DNA from: Granulosicoccus sp047634635
Lineage (GTDB): Bacteria > Pseudomonadota > Gammaproteobacteria > Granulosicoccales > Granulosicoccaceae
Direction: 5' to 3'
Assembly: GCA_047634635.1 (NCBI GenBank)
Contig: JBLIIE010000011.1
Location: forward strand, 1 to 56,825
Length of the DNA: 56,825 bases
Shown: piece after piece, positions 51,319 to 56,825 of the stretch
Numbering within the stretch: the stretch's first letter is position 1
How the letters are laid out: every line of letters starts with the position of its first letter
Position numbers and translations under genes: made by a program
The notes under the pieces: generated by a model
Database searches by the model: none
What the model was told of the DNA's origin: nothing
Seen by the model: only the letters and a program-made list of their open reading frames with translations

Positions 51319-51483
51319 ATGAACAAAGAACAGGCACACAGCGCGGAAATAACCTCGGAGCCAGAGGTTTCTCCGGGTTTTTTCAAACGCCATCGACTGC
51401 CATTGTTCCTTGCCGTGGTAGCTTTATCTCTTTACGCAGGCAGCATTCTTTACATGCTGTACGGAAAAGGGGGTGCTACATGA
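51319..51483 (+). CDS. Small single-helix membrane protein between coxA and ctaG
   Basis: A 54-codon gene, ATG 51319 to TGA 51481-51483. The N-terminal ~25 residues are polar (MNKEQAHSAEITSEPEVSPG), then basic residues (FFKRHRLP) and one membrane helix (LFLAVVALSLYAGSILYML) with a short GKGGAT end. Its stop overlaps the start of ctaG (ATGA), so the two are translationally coupled. Tiny single-helix proteins at this place in proteobacterial cox operons are called cytochrome oxidase small assembly proteins in some annotations; that match is by position and shape only. Confidence 0.75.
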   Translation: MNKEQAHSAEITSEPEVSPGFFKRHRLPLFLAVVALSLYAGSILYMLYGKGGAT

Positions 51484-52040
51484 CCGAAACAATAACTATG
51501 TCTGGTAAGAAATCGCATGCCAAAGTAGTAGGCAAGATGGCTGCGTTGGCCTTCGCTATGTTTGGCTTTGGTTATCTCATGGTGCCGTTGTACGATATCA
51601 TTTGTGATATCACAGGAATCAACGGTAAAACTGGCCGAGTCAGTTCTGCAGAAGCTACTGCGGCGCAGAGCGCACTGGTAGCTGAGGACAGAACAGTTAT
51701 TGTGGAGTTTGTGGCTGGTATTAACCAAAGCGGATCATGGATCTTTAAACCCACGGACAATAGAATGATCGTAACGCCCGGTAAGCTTTATCATTCCAGC
51801 TACTTCGCAGAGAACTTATCCAGTAACATGGTAGTCGCACAGGCAACGCCTAGCGTGTCGCCGTTTTCAGCGGCTAGATATTTCAACAAAACAGAGTGTT
51901 TTTGCTTCACTCGGCAAGCATTTGAGCCTAACGGTTCAAGAGACATGCCGTTAACCTTTATAATTGATGAAGATTTGCCGATCAATATAGACAGAATCAC
52001 CTTGTCATACACTTTATTCCGGTCTCCGGATCAAAGTTGA
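51480..52040 (+). CDS. ctaG: Cytochrome c oxidase assembly protein CtaG (Cox11)
   Basis: Delivers copper to the CuB site of subunit I. A 186-residue protein with a short cytoplasmic N terminus, one helix (about residues 18-37), MVPLYDIICDITGINGKT, and a periplasmic beta domain ending with the copper-binding CFCF pair in KTECFCFTRQAFEPN. The final strand LSYTLFRS is typical. Cysteine at the CDITG position and both CFCF cysteines are kept, so it should be functional. It is coupled to the small gene before it and lies 72 bases before coxC. Confidence 0.95.
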   Translation: MTETITMSGKKSHAKVVGKMAALAFAMFGFGYLMVPLYDIICDITGINGKTGRVSSAEATAAQSALVAEDRTVIVEFVAGINQSGSWIFKPTDNRMIVTPGKLYHSSYFAENLSSNMVVAQATPSVSPFSAARYFNKTECFCFTRQAFEPNGSRDMPLTFIIDEDLPINIDRITLSYTLFRSPDQS

Positions 52041-52112
52041 TTGTTAGAATCCGCAGAAATAGCATTAATTCTTTGACGAACAGGGCGTAATGGCGCTCAA
52101 ACAGGATCAGAC

Positions 52113-52991
52113 ATGAGTACTGCTGACGCCGGTTCCGGCTACTTCATTCCGCACGAGGCAAAGTGGCCGATCGTAGGCTCCGTTGGTTTGTTCATTTTTT
52201 TCTATGGACTAGCACAGTGGCTTAACGAGCGCGCGTTTGGTATGGAGGCGACTCTCCTTGGCGCGGCGATAGTGATATACATGATGTTTGGTTGGTTTGG
52301 CCTAGTTGCTAAAGAAAGTGAGACTGGTACCTACAATGCCCAGGTGGATACATCATTTCGATTGAGTATGCTGTGGTTCATTTTTTCAGAAGTTATGTTC
52401 TTCGCCGCATTTTTTGGAGCACTTTTTTATGTGCGAACTTTTTCAGGACCTTGGTTAGGCGGTATTGGCGGTGGTGGTGCCGAAATGACCAACGCAGTTC
52501 TGCATTCGGGACATGATTACGTCTGGCCAAGTAATGGGCCTGATCAGATCGGAGGTGATTTTTTACAGATGGGCTGGTTCGGCCTGCCATTGCTGAACAC
52601 CGTAATTCTTCTTATATCAGGCTTAACATGCACCATGGCGCACCACGCTATCCGCAAGGGCCTTCGTAAGCCTTTTATTTTGTGGCTGTTGGCAACTGTT
52701 GGTTTAGGGTTTTTCTTTGTAAGCCTGCAGGCCTATGAATACGTTCATGCCTATCAGGATCTGAATCTGAAGATGACGAGCGGTATTTACGGCTCAACAT
52801 TTTTCCTTTTGACAGGCTTTCACGGATTTCACGTAACAATGGGTGCAATCATCCTGCTGGTGGTTATGGTTCGGGCAACCCGAAACCACTTCAGTGCAGA
52901 GAATCATTTCGCGTTCGAAGCGGCTGCCTGGTACTGGCATTTCGTTGATGTGGTGTGGCTGGGACTGTTCATCTTTGTCTATTTGTTCTGA
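52113..52991 (+). CDS. coxC: Cytochrome c oxidase subunit III
   Basis: The third core subunit of the aa3-type oxidase. 292 residues with seven helices: the N-terminal pair, then SMLWFIFSEVMFFAAFFGALFYVR spread over the third helix with the conserved SE, a loop GPWLGGIGGGGAEM, MAHHAIRKG, SLQAYEYVHAYQDL, and GFHGFHVTMGAIIL with HFVDVVWLGLFIFVYLF at the end. AGGA lies six bases before ATG 52113. A hairpin 60 bases after its stop probably ends the cox transcript. Confidence 0.96.
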   Translation: MSTADAGSGYFIPHEAKWPIVGSVGLFIFFYGLAQWLNERAFGMEATLLGAAIVIYMMFGWFGLVAKESETGTYNAQVDTSFRLSMLWFIFSEVMFFAAFFGALFYVRTFSGPWLGGIGGGGAEMTNAVLHSGHDYVWPSNGPDQIGGDFLQMGWFGLPLLNTVILLISGLTCTMAHHAIRKGLRKPFILWLLATVGLGFFFVSLQAYEYVHAYQDLNLKMTSGIYGSTFFLLTGFHGFHVTMGAIILLVVMVRATRNHFSAENHFAFEAAAWYWHFVDVVWLGLFIFVYLF

Positions 52992-53050
52992 CGAGGACGC
53001 CGTATAGGCTGAAAGATTGGCCTCTTAGAAAATATAGATTTTCGAAAGAA

Positions 53051-53079
53051 ACAAAGGGGCGATTCATTCGCCCCTTTGT
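53051..53079. terminator. Terminator hairpin shared by coxC and the DUF2909 gene
   Basis: ACAAAGGGGCGA (53051-53062) and TCGCCCCTTTGT (53068-53079) form a 12-bp perfect stem with a five-base loop between convergent genes. The A/T-containing outer pairs give a short T stretch on each strand, so it may work in both directions. Confidence 0.75.
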
Positions 53080-53097
53080 CGTGATGGACAATGAATA

Positions 53098-53406
53098 TTA
53101 ATTGGGTTGAATAAGTCTTCTGCCGCTCCCAGGCTTATGTTCTTCAACGCCTGTTGGCATGTCACGGGATTGCTCTCTTGTGGGAGGCTTTCCAGATAGT
53201 GGACCAGGATTAAAATCAATAACTCCAGTGGCGCCAGCAACTATTACGACAACAATTGCTACGATAGACAACCCAATTCTCATTGATAGTGCATTTACGG
53301 TGCGATTAGACTGACCTTTGTCTTTGACAAGGAAATAAAGCCCAGAGAAAAGGCTGATCATGACAAATCCGAGTAATAACAGGATGATAAATTTGACTAG
53401 TAGCAT
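53098..53406 (-). CDS. DUF2909 twin-helix membrane protein
   Basis: A 102-residue protein with two membrane helices (about residues 5-25 and 44-64) joined by KDKGQSNRTVNALSMRIGLS, the signature stretch of DUF2909 proteins, and a polar C-terminal tail. Such genes sit in gammaproteobacterial cox clusters, on the strand opposite SURF1, exactly as here; the function is unknown. Its start codon is only 17 bases from the divergent SURF1 start, so the promoters of both must lie inside the neighbouring coding regions or overlap. Confidence 0.85.
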   Translation of the reverse strand: MLLVKFIILLLLGFVMISLFSGLYFLVKDKGQSNRTVNALSMRIGLSIVAIVVVIVAGATGVIDFNPGPLSGKPPTREQSRDMPTGVEEHKPGSGRRLIQPN

Positions 53407-53423
53407 CGCGTTAGACTACCACT

Positions 53424-54224
53424 ATGCGCATCGGTAGCCGTCAATTTTTGCCAAAACCCTGGGCTGTGCTGTTATATCTGGCCGTGGTTTCTTGCATGCT
53501 TTACTTAGGTTACTGGCAGGTGAATCGTGCGGCATTGAAAGTGTCTATGCAAACAGCTTCCGAGCAGGCTAATCTCGCTGAAGCGGTGCCCATCTCTACT
53601 GTAAGTGATTTGTTAACAGCTGCAGCCAAGTATCAACGCGTAAGTATCGTTGGTCAGTACGATATCAGTCGCCAATTCCTTTGGGACAACAGAACCTACA
53701 AAGGGCAAGCAGGTTTTGAGGTAATTATTCCCATGAAGCTTGAATCAGGTGACTGGGTTTTAATTAATCGTGGTTGGATAGCTCCTGGCAGTTCCAGAGC
53801 AGAATTGCCCAGCGTCGAGTTACCATCAGATGTGGCAATATCATCGATATCGATTGAGGCCGTTTTATCCCGCCCTTCCAAAGGTTTTTCCAGTGGTGAA
53901 GCTGTTCCTGACAAAGGAGAGTGGCCCCGCCTGTTACAATTTTTCGATTACACTACAATTGCTGGTGTTTTGGACGTTCCAGTTTTGCCTGTTGTCGTAC
54001 AAGTACAGGCAAGGTCTATTTCTGGAGAGGAAGTAACGGTTTACACGCCGAGACCTGAATGGTTAAAGGCTAATTGGCAGCCTGCAGCATCGGGTCCTGC
54101 TAAACATTACAGCTATGCATTCCAGTGGTTTGCGATGGCAGTAGCGTTAACCCTAATTTTTATATTCGTCAATACACACAAGCGGGAAAGCAAATCAGCT
54201 GGTCCGAATAATTCGAATCGCTGA
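53424..54224 (+). CDS. SURF1-family cytochrome oxidase biogenesis protein
   Basis: A 266-residue protein with helices at both ends (about residues 12-30 and 231-251) and a periplasmic beta domain between. Family marks are YLAVVSCMLYLGYWQVNRA near the start, RVSIVGQYDISRQFLWDNRT with the cut at YDIS, GFEVIIPMKLESGDWVLINRGW spread over the central strands, and HYSYAFQWFAMAVALTLIF at the end. SURF1 helps insert heme a into subunit I. Of expected length and complete. Confidence 0.93.
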   Translation: MRIGSRQFLPKPWAVLLYLAVVSCMLYLGYWQVNRAALKVSMQTASEQANLAEAVPISTVSDLLTAAAKYQRVSIVGQYDISRQFLWDNRTYKGQAGFEVIIPMKLESGDWVLINRGWIAPGSSRAELPSVELPSDVAISSISIEAVLSRPSKGFSSGEAVPDKGEWPRLLQFFDYTTIAGVLDVPVLPVVVQVQARSISGEEVTVYTPRPEWLKANWQPAASGPAKHYSYAFQWFAMAVALTLIFIFVNTHKRESKSAGPNNSNR

Positions 54225-54244
54225 AATCGATAGAGTCTGTGAAA

Positions 54245-54904
54245 ATGAGTGAACAGTCAGTGCCCTCAGTGGAAAATAATTCTGCATACCCGGAAATAGA
54301 TCCTGTGCTTCGGCGTCGGTCGCGTATCAAGCTGCTACTTATTTTTTCAATATTCGGTGTGCCTCTAATTCTTGCCAGTATTTATCTACAAATGGTGCGC
54401 AGTAGTGGGGGGCAACTCGGAGACACGTCTAGGGGGCAACTTATTCAACCGGCTGTGCCATTAACTGAATTCTCATTAACTGAGTCCGGTGATCCTTTCA
54501 ATCTGGATTCAGTCCGTGGCAGCTGGACAATGCTGTACATACTGAACGGCGAGTGTGCAGATGCCTGTAAGCTGAACCTTTATCATATGAGACAGGTAAG
54601 ACTTGCGCTTAATCACCGAATGGATCGCGTACAGCGTGCTGTTTTGCTCCAATCTGAGGGCCAATTATCTGAAGATTTGCGAGAGGAGCATCTTGGGTTG
54701 ATGGCAATTGTCGGAACTTCGGAAGAACAAGCCGTATTACGTGATCAGGTAAGATCTGCCGAATCGACGATGGAAAGTCTGGACAATGCGATTTATCTGA
54801 TAGATCCAATGGGCAATTTGATGTTGCGGTTCCCTCCAGACCTTGAACCCAAGTCCATGCTTAAAGACATCAAACACCTGTTAAAAGTGTCTCGAATCGG
54901 GTAA
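54245..54904 (+). CDS. SCO/thioredoxin-like membrane protein of the cox cluster
   Basis: A 219-residue protein with a cytoplasmic N terminus, one helix (about residues 28-48, LLLIFSIFGVPLILASIYL) and a periplasmic part with a thioredoxin-like outline: TEFSLTESGDPFNLDSVRGSW, MLYILNGECADACKLNLYHM, a region about 50 residues long that could hold the usual helices, and NAIYLIDPMGNLMLRFP near the end. The CADAC motif matches the CxxxC copper/redox motif of SCO1/SenC in spacing, and the DPMGNL...Y/F strand fits that fold, but the sequence is otherwise distant. Genes at this place in Pseudomonas cox clusters are annotated as hypothetical. A role in CuA assembly is inferred only. ATG 54245 is preferred to the GTG at 54239. 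Confidence 0.75.
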   Translation: MSEQSVPSVENNSAYPEIDPVLRRRSRIKLLLIFSIFGVPLILASIYLQMVRSSGGQLGDTSRGQLIQPAVPLTEFSLTESGDPFNLDSVRGSWTMLYILNGECADACKLNLYHMRQVRLALNHRMDRVQRAVLLQSEGQLSEDLREEHLGLMAIVGTSEEQAVLRDQVRSAESTMESLDNAIYLIDPMGNLMLRFPPDLEPKSMLKDIKHLLKVSRIG

Positions 54905-54958
54905 CTTTCGACAAGCTTCAAGATCCAGGCTCTCTGGAACACCCAGCACCAACAATTC

Positions 54959-55894
54959 ATGAATTCAACTACACCGTCTAAGCTCAATTTGGGTCTGTTT
55001 GCGCACACAGTGTTGCACTGGCGTGATTACCTGGAAATCACCAAGCCCAAGGTCGTTTTGTTGCTTGTGTTCACCGCATTAGTGGGCATGGCCTTGGCTG
55101 TGCCGCTGTGGTTGCCTTTGCAGGAGACTGTCTTTGGTCTTCTGGGAATAGGAATGGCCGCCAGCTCTGCTGCTGCAATCAACCATGTGATTGATCAGCG
55201 TACCGATGCAATCATGAAGCGCACTGCAAATCGTCCGATACCACAAGGAGCTTTGTCCACCAGACAATGCTTGGCTTTTGCGGGCTTGCTGGGTCTGGCT
55301 GCAATGGTCATGTTGGTAGTCCTAGTCAACACTTTAACGGCGGTTCTAACCTTTTTTTCACTAATTGGCTATGCGATCGTTTACACGGTTTATTTGAAAA
55401 GAGCGACACCACAGAACATAGTGATAGGAGGGGCGGCTGGAGCCATGCCACCGGTACTGGGTTGGGCTGCGGTTACTAATGAAGTTACGGCTGGAGCGTT
55501 ACTACTTTTCCTCATCGTTTTTATCTGGACGCCACCGCATTTCTGGGCGCTAGCGATTCACCGACGCGACGACTACGCAAAAGTGGATATACCAATGCTG
55601 CCTGTCACGCATGGAATTCCTTTCACACGTGTTCAGATTCTTCTTTACACGGTGTTGTTGGTGATCGTCACCATCTTGCCTTATCTCATACTTATGAGTG
55701 GCCCTATTTATCTCATAGCTGCGCTGGTATTGGGTGCGATGTTTTTGTATCACGTCTGGAAGCTTTTTGATGACAAGGCGGTCAAGCAACCCATGCGTAC
55801 GTTTGTTTTCTCTATCAATTATTTAATGTGGCTGTTTGGCATCATGCTGATTGATCACTACATTCCTACGGTTTACCGAGCTCTGAGTACATAG
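54959..55894 (+). CDS. cyoE: Protoheme IX farnesyltransferase (heme O synthase)
   Basis: Adds a farnesyl group to heme b to make heme O. A 311-residue UbiA-type membrane protein with nine helices. The first Asp-rich loop is NHVIDQRTDAIMKRTANRPIPQG and the second is IHRRDDYAKVDIPMLPVTHG (both cut at their middle), with YLEITKPKVVLLLVFTALVGM at the start. Named ctaB in aa3 clusters. Heme O must then be converted to heme A by CtaA, whose gene usually sits directly before this one in Pseudomonas-type clusters but is absent here. Confidence 0.95.
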   Translation: MNSTTPSKLNLGLFAHTVLHWRDYLEITKPKVVLLLVFTALVGMALAVPLWLPLQETVFGLLGIGMAASSAAAINHVIDQRTDAIMKRTANRPIPQGALSTRQCLAFAGLLGLAAMVMLVVLVNTLTAVLTFFSLIGYAIVYTVYLKRATPQNIVIGGAAGAMPPVLGWAAVTNEVTAGALLLFLIVFIWTPPHFWALAIHRRDDYAKVDIPMLPVTHGIPFTRVQILLYTVLLVIVTILPYLILMSGPIYLIAALVLGAMFLYHVWKLFDDKAVKQPMRTFVFSINYLMWLFGIMLIDHYIPTVYRALST

Positions 55895-55928
55895 ACGAAT
55901 TGTATTTACGCATGTCCCTGGGCACCCA

Positions 55929-56825
55929 ATGCGCCATCTGAACTATAACCATCTACTCTATTTTTATACTGTTGCCCGCGAAGGAAGTGTTGTGCGTGCT
56001 GCAAAAGTTTTGCATTTAACGCCGCAAACGGTAAGTGGTCAGATTAAATTGTTGGAAGACGTAGTAGGTGAGCCTCTTTTCATTAGAGTTGGCCGTGGTC
56101 TTACTCTGTCGGATACGGGTAGAGTCGTTCAAACCTATGCAGATGAGATATTTTCGTTAGGCACAGCGCTTACCCAGCGGCTTTCCAGTACCGCTCAAAA
56201 AAGTCCGAGATCGTTACGGGTTGGTATAGTGGACTCATTCCCGAAGCTGGTTGCCTGTCGGTTGTTGGGAGTGACACTTGGAGACGAGGATCCAGCTCGC
56301 CTGTCGTGTACTGAGGGTAAATTAGAGGCTTTGCTGGCTGATCTATCGGTGCATAAATTGGATTTGATTCTCTCGGATCGTCCGGTACCAACCGAGCTTA
56401 ACGTTCGTGCCTATAACCATGTTCTTGGTTCTAGCAATATTGGTTTTTTTGCACCGAATGACTGGGCAGAGAACTTGATGCACAATTTCCCTCAATCGCT
56501 GGCTGGTGTCCCTATTTTGTTGCCCAATGCGTCTAGTGCTCTAAGAAGAACGCTCGATCATTGGTTTGATGAAAACGAAATTATTCCTGACATCGCAGCG
56601 GAATTTGACGATAGCGCGTTGATGAAAACATTTGGAGAGGCAGGGTTAGGTATCTTTCCCGCACCTGAAGTCATTGCTGAGGATATCTTGCGCAGTTTTA
56701 GCTCGACACAGATAGGATCCCTCATCGACGTCACGGAGACTTATATAGCTATTTCTCCGCAACGCAATCTGAGACACCCTTCGGTATTACGAATCGCAAA
56801 TTCTGCGAAAGCCGTATTTTCGCTG
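55929..56825 (+). CDS. nhaR: LysR-family regulator NhaR (3' end cut by window)
   Basis: The frame runs open from ATG 55929 to the last base, 299 codons; E. coli NhaR has 301, so almost all is present. N-terminal winged helix-turn-helix: LNYNHLLYFYTVAREGSVVRAAK, LHLTPQTVSGQIKLLED, then GRGLTLSDTG (each as separate blocks). The HLNYNHL and TPQTVSGQI wording, LDLILSDRPVP and EFDDSALMKTFGEAGLGIF are particular to NhaR, the sodium-responsive activator of the Na+/H+ antiporter gene nhaA. No antiporter gene is in the window; it may lie beyond the right edge. It starts 34 bases after cyoE, without obvious promoter. Confidence 0.9.
   Translation, partial: MRHLNYNHLLYFYTVAREGSVVRAAKVLHLTPQTVSGQIKLLEDVVGEPLFIRVGRGLTLSDTGRVVQTYADEIFSLGTALTQRLSSTAQKSPRSLRVGIVDSFPKLVACRLLGVTLGDEDPARLSCTEGKLEALLADLSVHKLDLILSDRPVPTELNVRAYNHVLGSSNIGFFAPNDWAENLMHNFPQSLAGVPILLPNASSALRRTLDHWFDENEIIPDIAAEFDDSALMKTFGEAGLGIFPAPEVIAEDILRSFSSTQIGSLIDVTETYIAISPQRNLRHPSVLRIANSAKAVFSL

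Noticed and set aside
1..56825. Search for tRNA, rRNA, prophage, insertion sequences, toxin-antitoxin pairs or defence genes.
   Set aside because: None seen; the window is densely filled with housekeeping and transport genes.

Overview
The window looks like chromosomal DNA of a free-living, aerobic, Gram-negative gammaproteobacterium, probably marine. The reasons are the gene orders mrcA/pilMNOPQ-aroK-aroB-(AAA+SPOR protein)-gltB and coxB-coxA-ctaG-coxC-DUF2909-SURF1-cyoE, both typical of Pseudomonas-like gammaproteobacteria, together with a type IV pilus, an aa3-type oxidase and moderate GC. The exact genus cannot be read from the sequence. Nearly all of the window is coding, and I see no tRNA, rRNA, CRISPR array, prophage or insertion sequence.

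Layout. 1-4.6 kb: the 3' end of a YpfJ-like zinc peptidase that appears to lack its third zinc ligand, an uncharacterised P-loop ATPase, a MetA-type homoserine acyltransferase, and a secreted DUF3857/transglutaminase-like protein whose nucleophile Cys is Ser. 4.6-5.4 kb: the only long stretch without an intact gene. It holds a decayed phosphatidate cytidylyltransferase-like gene (two adjacent stop codons and two frameshifts with visible causes), then an 8-bp tandem repeat and an inverted repeat. 5.4-10.4 kb (minus strand): a formyltransferase/GINT1-like fusion, an SLC13 permease, trmB and an RRM protein. 10.6-13.2 kb: a GIY-YIG protein whose 5' end overlaps divergent tcdA, then a lipoprotein and a CinA-N-type protein. 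13.2-21.1 kb: a complete alpha-glucoside locus (LacI-type regulator, aglE-F-G-K transporter, aglA glucosidase) with two LacI-type operator palindromes. 21.2-25 kb (minus): sirtuin, LEA14-like lipoprotein, rsmE, dnaG. 25.1-38.5 kb (minus): gltB, AAA+SPOR protein, aroB, aroK, pilQPONM. 38.8-41.4 kb: mrcA. 41.5-45 kb (minus): hemE, gltD, yqeY-like, rpsU. 45-47.7 kb: tsaD, plsY, a BioC-like methyltransferase. 47.8-55.9 kb: DUF2244 and the cytochrome c oxidase structural and assembly genes. 55.9 kb to the end: a nearly complete nhaR-type LysR gene.

How the genes work together. The agl genes form a self-contained import and hydrolysis system for alpha-glucosides. pilMNOPQ builds the alignment and outer-membrane complexes of the type IV pilus, with mrcA making the wall on the other strand. 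aroK/aroB feed chorismate synthesis, and gltB/gltD make glutamate although they are about 13 kb apart here. The cox block encodes an aa3-type oxidase with copper-delivery and heme-farnesylation factors, but heme A synthase (ctaA) is absent from its usual place.

I did not find a convincing previously undescribed multi-gene system. The most interesting items are the pseudogene with readable decay steps, active-site substitutions in two enzymes and a ligand loss in a third, the rearranged gltBD and rpsU/dnaG neighbourhoods, the agl operators, and an SCO-like CxxxC protein in the cox cluster. Family identifications rest on remembered motifs and lengths; no database search was run.
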